Origin: JABAAE01 sp036336715
GTDB taxonomy: Bacteria > Planctomycetota > Planctomycetia > Pirellulales > Pirellulaceae
Assembly: GCA_036336715.1 (NCBI GenBank)
Contig: JAYZFP010000200.1
Coordinates: 1 to 33,716, forward strand
Length of the DNA: 33,716 nt
Reading direction: 5' to 3'
In this document: positions 1 through 8,097 of the stretch, one piece after another
Numbering within the stretch: the stretch's first letter is position 1
Layout: each line of letters opens with the position of its first letter
Translations under genes and position numbers: made by a program
The notes under the pieces: generated by a model
Seen by the model: only the letters and a program-made list of their open reading frames with translations
What the model was told of the DNA's origin: nothing
Databases searched by the model: none

Positions 1-1152
1 CTGTTTCTCTGGCTGGCCAAGGAAAAGAAATTCCAGGTCAAGCGATCCGCCGTCGAGGGTGCGATCAAGTTCCTGATTGGCACACAACATGCCAGCGGTG
101 GCTTTGTCTACAAAGCCAAACCTGGCGAAGTCTATGGCAAGACGACCCAGTCACTGACGGCAGCCGGACTGGGAAGCATCTACCTCCTCGGCGACGCCTA
201 CGGGCTTCACGGCGGCGAAGACGTCAGCAAGAAACGAAAACCGGGGCTGGAACTTTTGCCCCCCAGCGTGACGATGGTGGTAGAAGAAGACAAAGACGGG
301 AAAAAGGAAAACAAGGGCCCGGTCCGCCAGATCAACGGTTTTGGAAACTGTAAAGTCAGGGGGGATGCGTGGTTTCGGCAGAACTTTGTAGTGAACCCCG
401 AAACCTGGACCTACTACTACCTGTACGGGTTCGAACGATACTCGTCTTTCAAGGAACGTGCTGAAAAAATCAATCCGGTTGCTCCCCGTTGGTATGTCGA
501 AGGGGCCAAGTTCCTGAAATCAACCCAGAACGGTGATGGGCACTGGCTGAGTACCAACTCGGTCGAACAAAGCAAGGATCACACGACGGCCTTTGCCATC
601 CTGTTCCTCGTTCGCAGCACCAAGTTGATCATCCCCAGCTACATGGACATTGTTGAGGGTGGCGGCAATGGCCTGCCGGAACAGGGCGAATTGACGCTCA
701 AGGGAGGACGGCTGGTCAACAAGACCTATCGACAGGATTTTGACAGCGTGTTGGCCCTGATTGAAACCGGTAAAGATACTGACTGGGCCGCCTACGAAAA
801 CACTTTTGACTCCCTGGTTCTTTCCTCGAAAAAGGGGTCACGGGCCCAGCAGCTGGCCACTCTGCGAAACCTGGTTACCCACGAAAACGCGGTAGCCCGC
901 AAAGTAGCCATCAAATCCATCGGAAAGTTTCGCGATTTTGACAACATCCCGTTCCTGATCTTTGCGCTTTCCGACCCCGAACCTGCGATAGCCAAGCTGG
1001 CCAACGAAGGCCTCCGCTTTGTCAGCCGCAAGTTCAACGGCCCCAAATTGTCGCGCAAACCAAACCAGCAGGAAATCAATGGAATCGTTGAATTCTGGTC
1101 AAAATGGTACCTGGAAGTCGTACCCGAAGGACGCCTGCTGGAATTAGAATAG
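1..1152 (+). CDS. Prenyltransferase/squalene-oxidase-repeat protein with HEAT-like C-terminus (5'-truncated)
   Basis: The frame is open from the first base of the window, so the true start lies upstream; 383 codons are visible. Two segments resemble the alpha-alpha repeats of the prenyltransferase/squalene oxidase fold: 'GAIKFLIGTQHASGGF' near residue 21 and 'GAKFLKSTQNGDGHW' near residue 168, each a helix followed by a Q-x-x-x-G-x-(F/W) turn (QW-like). Residues about 280-345 look like HEAT repeats ('NAVARKVAIKSIGKF', 'FALSDPEPAIAKLANEGL'). No terpene-cyclase catalytic DxDD motif is visible in the part present, so an enzymatic role is not supported and a scaffold or binding role is more likely. 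It precedes an ExbB/ExbD gene set by 141 bases and may be the first visible gene of that operon. Fold assignment is moderately sure; function is unknown. Confidence 0.75.
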   Translation: MFLWLAKEKKFQVKRSAVEGAIKFLIGTQHASGGFVYKAKPGEVYGKTTQSLTAAGLGSIYLLGDAYGLHGGEDVSKKRKPGLELLPPSVTMVVEEDKDGKKENKGPVRQINGFGNCKVRGDAWFRQNFVVNPETWTYYYLYGFERYSSFKERAEKINPVAPRWYVEGAKFLKSTQNGDGHWLSTNSVEQSKDHTTAFAILFLVRSTKLIIPSYMDIVEGGGNGLPEQGELTLKGGRLVNKTYRQDFDSVLALIETGKDTDWAAYENTFDSLVLSSKKGSRAQQLATLRNLVTHENAVARKVAIKSIGKFRDFDNIPFLIFALSDPEPAIAKLANEGLRFVSRKFNGPKLSRKPNQQEINGIVEFWSKWYLEVVPEGRLLELE

Positions 1153-1293
1153 GATCATAAGGAAATTTCTCACAGCCAACCGGTACCAGAAAAAAACAGG
1201 ACTTTCCAAATACCCATGCGGCAATTCCGTTACTGAATCGAAACGCCTGTCGGCTGATCCGACACCAGAGAACCAACCCCATTCGGAACATTC

Positions 1294-2190
1294 ATGAGCT
1301 CATCCTTATCCCCGGGACAGAAACTGTCAGATGCTTTTGGCAAGGAATCCAAAACCGCTGTCAGCCAGTACGACCTGGTTTCGGGGTTCCTGATTGCATC
1401 GGTCGGCCTGGTTGGTTTCATCACCGGCCTGCTGTTCCTGCTCTTTCTGTTGAACATGGAATGGGACAAACAGCCCGATACGGAGATGTTCGTCTTTGAA
1501 GACCTGGCCGGTTTCGAAAATCCCGAGGGGATCGCGGAAGATTTCGAAGAACCCGGTGTGGAAGAACTGGCCGACGCAGAGGAACCCCAGTTGGCGGATG
1601 CCCTTGAAATGGTCACCGATGCGGTTTCCACCACACGGGCGGCCATCGAGGCCGTCGATGGTACCGCAGCCCAAATAGGTACAGGAAAAGGGCTGGGTGA
1701 CAAACGGCAAAGCGGACTGGGTGGTGGAGGAACCGGCAAGGGGAACCCCGCGGAACACTGGGTCGTAAAATACTCCACCTCCAGCAAGGAAGCCTACGGG
1801 GCTCAACTGGACTTCTTTGGCATTGAGGTCGGGTCCCTCAGCAAGGACACCTCGCTGATTGAATACGCAAACAAGGTGTCGGCCGGGAAACCCTCGTACC
1901 GAAAAGGAACCCGAAAAGATGAAAAGAGGGTCTACTTTAAAAAGCCGAACAACCACCCTGTGCTTCGTTGGGACAAGGCGTTCCTGCAAGCCGCAGGTGC
2001 CCAGACGTCCAACCGATATGTCTTCACCTTTTACCCGCCCCCCACATTCAAAAAGCTTTTCGACCTTGAAAAGGCGGCATTGATCAAGGCGGGAAAACAG
2101 ATGACCGACGTCAAGAGAACCGTATTCACGGTAGGAGCCCGAAGCGGCGGCGGTTACGAATACAAACTGAACACGATAACGTTTTTTTGA
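1294..2190 (+). CDS. Single-span membrane protein, TonB/TolA-like topology, unknown function
   Basis: I do not recognise a family. A short N-terminal stretch (about 30 residues) is followed by one strongly hydrophobic helix at about residues 31-53. Next comes an acidic low-complexity segment (about 60-110, rich in E, D, P and A), a Gly-rich linker (about 128-152, 'GLGGGGTGKGN') and a mixed alpha/beta-looking C-terminal domain (about 155-298). A short cytoplasmic tail, one helix, an extended linker and a compact periplasmic domain is the layout of TonB and TolA. With ExbB and ExbD homologues directly downstream, a force-transducing partner role is plausible, but this is inference from layout only. 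The start ATG has GGAA six bases upstream. A 206-base gap with a small hairpin separates it from the ExbB-like gene. Confidence 0.8.
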   Translation: MSSSLSPGQKLSDAFGKESKTAVSQYDLVSGFLIASVGLVGFITGLLFLLFLLNMEWDKQPDTEMFVFEDLAGFENPEGIAEDFEEPGVEELADAEEPQLADALEMVTDAVSTTRAAIEAVDGTAAQIGTGKGLGDKRQSGLGGGGTGKGNPAEHWVVKYSTSSKEAYGAQLDFFGIEVGSLSKDTSLIEYANKVSAGKPSYRKGTRKDEKRVYFKKPNNHPVLRWDKAFLQAAGAQTSNRYVFTFYPPPTFKKLFDLEKAALIKAGKQMTDVKRTVFTVGARSGGGYEYKLNTITFF

Positions 2191-2226
2191 CCCTGCTCCC
2201 GGGCGGGGGCCCGCTGATCCCCGGAA

Positions 2227-2245
2227 TCAGGCTTCTTTAGCCTGA
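2227..2245 (+). other. Small hairpin between the TonB-like and ExbB-like genes
   Basis: A perfect 7-bp inverted repeat (TCAGGCT / AGCCTGA) with a TCTTT loop lies 36 bases after the upstream stop codon. It lacks an immediate U-run; only a short GTTTTC follows several bases later. It could be a weak terminator, or a processing or stabilising element that sets different levels of the two genes. Confidence 0.3.
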
Positions 2246-2396
2246 AGAACCCGTTTTCGACTTCCCAGGCTCAGCAACAGAATCCCGTTTTCAACTTTTC
2301 ATTCACAAAGCATTTACTTCCGTAAAAATCGAAACGGCAGAAACCCTGCCCGAATCCATTCCTTTTTCAAATCATTACCCAACTGAATCTATCGCG

Positions 2397-3110
2397 ATGG
2401 AATTTTCTGATCTTTTAATGTTTGCCCAGGACGCAGTCGAATCGGTCGAAGAGGGCACCAAGATGTCGGGGCAGGAAAAGCTGTTCCTTATTCTCGGAAA
2501 TATCATGTATGTCTGCCTGGCGTTGATCGCGCTCTGGGGCTTTTTCTGTTGCGTCATGGTATGGACACGCGTCTCACAGAAACGTTTCAGAAACGAGGAA
2601 GCACAGGGTGAATTCCTGGATGCGATCAATGCTGATCTGCAAAGGGGAGACTTTGATTCGGCGCTTGCTACGGCCGATGGCGATCCACGGGCAATGTGTC
2701 AGTTGACGGTTCTGGCGGTTGAAAACCGGAGCCTCGGTTTCGAGAAGGTCAAATACCTGATCGCAGATCGATTCCAGCGGGATGTCCTGGCGGATCTTGA
2801 ATTCCGACTCAGTTGGGTCAATACCGTCATCAAGAGCGCCCCGATGGTTGGACTGTTGGGTACGGTAATGGGGATGATGGGGGCCTTTGCCAAATTGGCA
2901 ACGATGGACGGTGTCGAAGCCAGTGTGCTTGCCCAGGACATCCAGTTCGCCCTAATCACGACTGCCTGTGGACTGGCAATTGCCATCCCTCTGGTTCTGG
3001 CTACGGCAAGCATCAACATCCGGATCCGTAAAATGGAGGATGTTGTCACCGCCGGCATGAACCAGTTCTTCGAGATGTTCCGGGAAGCCACAAACCGGAA
3101 AATTGGCTGA
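2397..3110 (+). CDS. MotA/TolQ/ExbB-family proton channel subunit
   Basis: The 237-aa length is close to the ExbB/TolQ norm. Three hydrophobic segments sit at about residues 24-51, 140-165 and 182-208. The last two carry the family signature: 'APMVGLLGTVMGMMGAF' (A-P-x-x-G-L-x-G-T-V-x-G-M) and 'ITTACGLAIAIPLVL' (T-T-x-x-G-L-x-x-A-I-P). A long cytoplasmic loop between helices 1 and 2 is typical. In this family a pentamer of such subunits surrounds an ExbD/TolR dimer in the inner membrane and uses the ion-motive force. The two ExbD-type genes immediately downstream supply that partner. Whether it serves TonB-like import, Tol-like envelope maintenance or something else cannot be told from this subunit; the periplasmic partners here are unusual. 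No clear Shine-Dalgarno precedes the ATG. Confidence 0.93.
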   Translation: MEFSDLLMFAQDAVESVEEGTKMSGQEKLFLILGNIMYVCLALIALWGFFCCVMVWTRVSQKRFRNEEAQGEFLDAINADLQRGDFDSALATADGDPRAMCQLTVLAVENRSLGFEKVKYLIADRFQRDVLADLEFRLSWVNTVIKSAPMVGLLGTVMGMMGAFAKLATMDGVEASVLAQDIQFALITTACGLAIAIPLVLATASINIRIRKMEDVVTAGMNQFFEMFREATNRKIG

Positions 3111-3178
3111 TCCCGGAACCAGGATTAGCCGGCGGCCCCCTTGCAATCCCGCCTCCCCAACTGCAGATAACGGAAAAA

Positions 3179-3655
3179 ATGGACACACGAGTCGAAGTCA
3201 AACCACGCCGGGAAATGAGCGACGATGAATTGGATATCACTCCGATGATCGATATCGTCTTCCTCCTGTTGGCGTTTTTTGTCGTGGTCTCCAAGATGGA
3301 TCCCAAACCGGCAGTCGATCTGCCGATCGCCAAGTACGGAAAGGCCGTCAACGAAAAAGAAGCGATCTACCTGATCGTCCGCTATACCGGTAACGATGAC
3401 GCAGCGATCATCCTGTACGGCAACATTCAAAATGGTATTGAGCTGTCAGCGGACCCGGAGGAACAGGATGAATCCATTTCCGAGTTCATCGAAGAGGAAT
3501 TCAGCAAGAAGCCGGACATTTCAGGCGTCATCATCAAAACGGAAATTGGGGTCAAGTACCAGAATACCAACCGCGTCTTTGCCGCCATCAAAAAATCATT
3601 TGATACGCTGGGCATCGAAAAACCGGTGATGGTAGCAGTGGAGGAACCTCAATGA
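3179..3655 (+). CDS. ExbD/TolR-family subunit 1
   Basis: This 158-aa protein has the ExbD layout: a short cytoplasmic N-terminus, one transmembrane helix at about residues 23-41 and a periplasmic domain. The helix is preceded by 'ELDITPMIDIVFLLLAFF', the family signature (D-x-T-P-M-I-D-x-x-F-L-L-L). Asp25 corresponds to the essential proton-carrying Asp of ExbD/TolR. The periplasmic part ends in the usual alpha/beta fold ('RVFAAIKKSFDTLGI'). Its stop codon overlaps the start of the next gene (ATGA), indicating translational coupling and probably a stoichiometric or heterodimeric pair with subunit 2. The motor assignment is secure; the target of the motor is unknown. Confidence 0.93.
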   Translation: MDTRVEVKPRREMSDDELDITPMIDIVFLLLAFFVVVSKMDPKPAVDLPIAKYGKAVNEKEAIYLIVRYTGNDDAAIILYGNIQNGIELSADPEEQDESISEFIEEEFSKKPDISGVIIKTEIGVKYQNTNRVFAAIKKSFDTLGIEKPVMVAVEEPQ

Positions 3656-4539
3656 GTTTTTCCTTTCAATGCCCCGTCTGCAAATCCATCCGGAAAGCTG
3701 CTGATCACGTCTACGGAAAGCGTGTTCGCTGTGCCGACTGTGACAACTTTGTCACGGTTGACGACTCGACCATCGTTCAGCCACAGCAGGATTTCGGTCT
3801 GCTTGACACTTCCCCCGGGCAGTCCCCGGATCCCTCGACCGGTCCCCCGCAAGCCCACGAGAGTTTTGACCTTGCAGAACCGGCCGAGCCGACCGGCAAT
3901 TCGTCTTCTACCGACTACCAGAAGATTGCAGCCGCCATCACCCAGAAGACCGCTCGCCCGGCCCCGACACCGGTTGCCCCCGTAGTCAGCGCGGGACCGC
4001 GGGATGCCTGGAAGCAGGAAGACCCTCCCTCGGGCGGGGGACAGGGGCCCAAGACAGGTTCCGGTGATGGAGACGGGGACGATTTCGAAGAAGTCGTGCT
4101 TCCCAAGGGAAACAAGCGGACAGAGGATGAGATGGACATGACCCCCATGGTCGATGTCACTTTCCTCCTGCTGATTTTTTTCATGGTGACCGCCTCGTTT
4201 ACCCTGCAAAAATCAATGGACCTGCCAACCAAGACGCAGGACGAACCAAGCCCCAACGTGGTTGAGGATTTCGAAGACAACCCGGAATACGTGTCCGTGT
4301 TTGTCTCACCCTATAACGAATACCGGGTCAGAACCTCCGAGTATGACTGGGAGGATGCCCCCAATCGGCACGAACTGCGGGTACGGTTGACCGATGCCCT
4401 GCAGGCCCAGTCCAAGCCCGAAAAAATGCTCATCATGGCCCATGCCGACTGCTTTCATGACAAAGTCATTCAGGCAATGGATATCGGGGTTGAGCTTCGC
4501 TACAAGATACAGGTGATCATGACGGAGGAAGAGTTTTGA
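3652..4539 (+). CDS. ExbD/TolR-family subunit 2 with N-terminal zinc ribbon
   Basis: This 295-aa protein is about twice the usual ExbD size. Residues 7-30 form a CPVC-x16-CADC motif (Cys7, Cys10, Cys27, Cys30), which reads as a zinc ribbon. A roughly 110-residue Pro/Ser/Gly-rich linker follows. The ExbD core then begins with 'EMDMTPMVDVTFLLLIFF', with the conserved Asp at residue 168, one helix at about 166-186 and a periplasmic domain to the C-terminus. The zinc ribbon and linker should be cytoplasmic given ExbD topology. The gene overlaps ExbD subunit 1 by four bases (ATGA). Coupling a cytoplasmic metal-binding head to a proton-channel subunit is unusual and could link motor activity to a cytosolic signal or partner; that is inference. 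Confidence 0.92.
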   Translation: MSFSFQCPVCKSIRKAADHVYGKRVRCADCDNFVTVDDSTIVQPQQDFGLLDTSPGQSPDPSTGPPQAHESFDLAEPAEPTGNSSSTDYQKIAAAITQKTARPAPTPVAPVVSAGPRDAWKQEDPPSGGGQGPKTGSGDGDGDDFEEVVLPKGNKRTEDEMDMTPMVDVTFLLLIFFMVTASFTLQKSMDLPTKTQDEPSPNVVEDFEDNPEYVSVFVSPYNEYRVRTSEYDWEDAPNRHELRVRLTDALQAQSKPEKMLIMAHADCFHDKVIQAMDIGVELRYKIQVIMTEEEF

Positions 4540-4613
4540 CGCTCCCTGCATTAAACAAAAGCGTACTCGTCTGATCCCAACCGAATATTCCGCAGATCCA
4601 CTCAGGAAAACGA

Positions 4614-7600
4614 ATGTCAGCTCAGATATTCATCGACAAACTCGAAGCATCCAATTTGCTGGATGCCGAAGTGATCGTCAAACTAAGAAAAAAGATTGCC
4701 AAGCCGGGCAAAACTCCTCCTGCCCAGTCGGTGGCCAAGTACTGCCTGGAAAAAGGTTTTCTGACCCAGGTCCAGGCAGACAAATTGCTGCAGAGTGTGG
4801 CGCAGGATGTCAAACAGCACAAGGCCCAGTCCTCCGCTCCCCTGGAGCTGGCCGAGGGGGCATCGGTCATCAGCGCCGCAGACCTTGTGGAAGAAGTCAT
4901 CGAACCAGTCGCTGTTGAGCAACCCCAGGAAATTGTCGACCTGTCGGCGAACGCACCGGTGGCCGAAGCCGTCCAGCCGCTGGCTGAAATCGCTGATCCT
5001 TTTGCCCTTCCCGGGGGAACACCCGCCAACCCGACCGGGGGGATGGATCCTTATAACGGTGCGACGCCGCAATCGGAAGCCAATGGTCCGCCGGATGAAG
5101 AGGAAAAAAAGGAATTCAAGGGAAAGAAAATCCAGGAACAGAGCTTTGATTCACGCTGGATCATCCTCGGTTCTGCATTGCTGGTGATCCTTGTGCTTTC
5201 GGGACTGTTTTTCGCAATGGTGATCGCAAAAGGAAGTTCCGACGAGGTATTCAACGAGGCGGAGGAACTGTTCGCCACGCAGAGCTACCCTGCGGCGGTT
5301 GAGCAGTACAAGGCCTTTATCAAGAATTTCAAGGGCGATCCGAATGTTCCCAAGGCCCACGTCAAGTTCCGTGTGGCCGAAATGAAAATCGCAGCCAGCG
5401 GCAAGGACGTCAAAAATACAGTTGAGGTTTTCCGGGAAAAAATTGAAAAAATCACTCAGGTCATGGCGGATCAGATAGAGGAACCACCGTTTGAGGATGA
5501 GATCCGGAAAATGATCGCTTTGGACACAGTGACGTGTGCCCAAAAAGCGGCCGAATCAGCGGCCAATTTGGCGACGGTTGAAGAAAAAGAGACCGCCCTC
5601 GAAAAAGCCAAGGACATGATGGTCCTGGTGATGGATGGAAAGTTTGTCCCTCGGTCGGAGCGGGAACTTCCTTCGTTTGCGTCCATGATCGAAGCCACCC
5701 AGGCAACGCTCAACAATGTCGAACAAAGTATTATTCGTGAAAAGGACACCGTCCAGGCTGTTGGCGAGATCACTGCCCAGACCGATTCCGGTGACACCTA
5801 CAAAGCGTTTCAAACCTACGACCAACTGGTTACCAGGCACCCCAGTGCCGAGGCAGAGCAGAGAGTCATCAAGGTACTGCTGGAGATTTCCAAAAAGGAA
5901 AAAGGGCTGGTCACCGCGCTGAATCCGGAAATCGAGAAACTTGAAAATGTGGGTGCAGAGAATCCACCGGCCCTCATCTCAAGGGTTTCCATTCCCACAC
6001 GCACCGGCGGCGGGTTTGACGACCTGAATGGTGAAGTGGGTGCCTTCCTGGTGGACGGTTCCGTTTACGGGGTCGACATTGGGGCCGGCAAAATCATCTG
6101 GCGACATTTCGTCGGATACGAGACTTCCCTTGATCCGGTGTGGCTCAGGGAACCGACCCGGGTGCTGCTGTCCGACCAGAAGAACCACCGCATCCGGCTT
6201 GTTGAACCCGCAACCGGAAGGACCGTCTGGCACAAGTCCATCGGGGAGCCTTTCCTGAAACCGACCGTATCCCGGAATAAAATCTTCATCACCATGAAGA
6301 GCGGCAAACTTGCCCGGATCGATTCGGAAACGGGCGATATCTCGGCCGTCGTAAAGCTGCCACAGAAATTGACGGTACCCGTAATCACCAACGCAAGTGG
6401 AAATGTCCTCTACCAGGTCGGTGAACACCTCAACCTGTATGTGCTGAATGTCACTTTCAATTCCATCGAATGCATTCAGGCCTTTTACACGGGTCACAGT
6501 GACGGAAGCATCCAGGTCCCCCCGATCTGGTTGCAGGACGTGCTGGTTCTTCCGGTCAACGTGGACTCGAATACCTGCGAACTCCGCCTGATGACCAATG
6601 AACAGGAATCTCTCACGCTCCGCACGGCGGGTGAAGCGGCCGAACTCAAGGGGATCGTCAGCAAATCACCCCGGTTGTATGGAAACTACCTCGTGACGAT
6701 GACAGTCAATGGTACGGTCAATGTCTTCGAACTGGACTCTGACGACGAGGAGTTCCAACTGGCCGCAGTTGCCAAAAAGGAATTGAACCTGCCGACGACC
6801 CAGGAGATTTTCTTTGCTGCCGGCAATGGAAAGATCTGGATCGGAACCAAGGGCATTGTCCAGTACGCAGTTGTCGTGGCAAAGCAGAAGATCCAGGATC
6901 AGGCAGTAGCGAATAACGCAGACTTTTTCACCGGGGAAATGTCGGTGTACGAAGGCTTGCTCGTCCACCAGAGGAAACGTGCGGGATCGAGGATGGTTTC
7001 CATTTCCGGCGTGAACCCGGATACCCTGAATGAAGTCTGGAGACTGGACCTTGGTGGGGGCCTGGCCGGTGCACCCATTGTCAACAACGAGACGGTCGTG
7101 GCCATCAACTCCCAGGGTGACTTTTACAGGATGGATGACCAGCTGTTGGCAAACAGGGTCAGTCACGAACCCGAGTACCGGGCCAGCAAGACCCAGCAGA
7201 ACCTGGTCTTTACCCGTTCGGTCGGTTTTCCCGACGGAAGCGGGTTCATCATTGGCCCCATGGATCGAAAAGATTCGATCTCCTACATACCCGGAAATAA
7301 TTCCCTGCCGGTCAGCCTTTCTGAAATGAATGTCAACGACCTGCGAATCACCAGCGATCCAATCAAATTCAACAACGGTGTTCTGGTAGGGCTGAATAAC
7401 GGTGAAATCCGGCACGTGATCCCACGGGCAACTTCCGAGGATGCTGTTTTTGTCCCCAAGGCGGATGTCAGTGACGAATTTTTCTGGCAACGTCCCTGCA
7501 TCATCTCCCAGGACACGTTTGCGGTTGCCAATCATGATGGACGTCTTTTCCTGGTCAAATACGTGGCCAACAATGGAAATCCCTACATGGCCCAGGTCAT

Positions 7601-8093
7601 TGAATCCAAGGCCAGTCGAAAAATCATTGGTCCCCTGGTCAACAACGGTTCCCTGATCCTGACTCTCGGAGACGGCCCCAATGGCAATGATGTGATTGCG
7701 ATCAATCCTGCGAACCTGAAAATCGAGGGAAGCTATACCCTGGGTGGAATCGCCACCTGGGGCCCGGAGGCAGTTGGGAATGTTGCCTTGGCTACCCGGG
7801 AAGACGGAACGCTGCTCGGGTTCGGCAAGGATATCAATACACCCGACTGGGAAGTCAAACTTCCACACGGTCGGGCGACCGGTCTCCCCATTTCCTGGAA
7901 GGGTAACCTTGTAATCACCCTTAAGGATGGAAAGATTGCGGTGGTCAATGCAGAGGACAAGAGCGTGAAAATCATCGACACGCACGAGCCGATTGCAGGC
8001 CATTGCTCGCTGGCCGGTGACCGGTTGTATTTCAGTGGCGTAGATGGTTCGATTGGCGTCGTGGACCTTTCAAAAATGGAATCACAGGATTGA
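4614..8093 (+). CDS. Membrane-anchored PQQ-type beta-propeller protein
   Basis: This 1159-aa protein starts with a helical domain (residues about 1-65, 'LLDAEVIVKLRKKIAKPG', 'YCLEKGFLTQVQADKLL'). I recall a similar domain in other planctomycete signalling proteins. An acidic/Pro-rich linker follows, then one transmembrane helix at about 181-204 and a TPR-like helical stretch (about 210-440, 'AEELFATQSYPAAVEQY'). From about residue 465 to the end there are PQQ-propeller-type blades with aligned Trp/Gly turns ('GKIIWRHFVG', 'GRTVWHKSIG', 'LNEVWRLDLGGG', 'TPDWEVKLP'). The propeller should be periplasmic. Such domains may bind proteins (as in BamB or TolB-like scaffolds) rather than PQQ, and no quinoprotein dehydrogenase active site is evident. 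ATG is preceded by AGGA at six bases. Position after ExbB/ExbD suggests a periplasmic partner of the motor. Confidence 0.85.
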   Translation: MSAQIFIDKLEASNLLDAEVIVKLRKKIAKPGKTPPAQSVAKYCLEKGFLTQVQADKLLQSVAQDVKQHKAQSSAPLELAEGASVISAADLVEEVIEPVAVEQPQEIVDLSANAPVAEAVQPLAEIADPFALPGGTPANPTGGMDPYNGATPQSEANGPPDEEEKKEFKGKKIQEQSFDSRWIILGSALLVILVLSGLFFAMVIAKGSSDEVFNEAEELFATQSYPAAVEQYKAFIKNFKGDPNVPKAHVKFRVAEMKIAASGKDVKNTVEVFREKIEKITQVMADQIEEPPFEDEIRKMIALDTVTCAQKAAESAANLATVEEKETALEKAKDMMVLVMDGKFVPRSERELPSFASMIEATQATLNNVEQSIIREKDTVQAVGEITAQTDSGDTYKAFQTYDQLVTRHPSAEAEQRVIKVLLEISKKEKGLVTALNPEIEKLENVGAENPPALISRVSIPTRTGGGFDDLNGEVGAFLVDGSVYGVDIGAGKIIWRHFVGYETSLDPVWLREPTRVLLSDQKNHRIRLVEPATGRTVWHKSIGEPFLKPTVSRNKIFITMKSGKLARIDSETGDISAVVKLPQKLTVPVITNASGNVLYQVGEHLNLYVLNVTFNSIECIQAFYTGHSDGSIQVPPIWLQDVLVLPVNVDSNTCELRLMTNEQESLTLRTAGEAAELKGIVSKSPRLYGNYLVTMTVNGTVNVFELDSDDEEFQLAAVAKKELNLPTTQEIFFAAGNGKIWIGTKGIVQYAVVVAKQKIQDQAVANNADFFTGEMSVYEGLLVHQRKRAGSRMVSISGVNPDTLNEVWRLDLGGGLAGAPIVNNETVVAINSQGDFYRMDDQLLANRVSHEPEYRASKTQQNLVFTRSVGFPDGSGFIIGPMDRKDSISYIPGNNSLPVSLSEMNVNDLRITSDPIKFNNGVLVGLNNGEIRHVIPRATSEDAVFVPKADVSDEFFWQRPCIISQDTFAVANHDGRLFLVKYVANNGNPYMAQVIESKASRKIIGPLVNNGSLILTLGDGPNGNDVIAINPANLKIEGSYTLGGIATWGPEAVGNVALATREDGTLLGFGKDINTPDWEVKLPHGRATGLPISWKGNLVITLKDGKIAVVNAEDKSVKIIDTHEPIAGHCSLAGDRLYFSGVDGSIGVVDLSKMESQD

Positions 8094-8097
8094 CCCC

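Noticed and set aside
6666..8003. Long open frame (445 codons) on the minus strand inside the beta-propeller gene
   Set aside because: It mirrors the plus-strand gene, lacks recognisable motifs and reflects codon bias that suppresses stops on the opposite strand.
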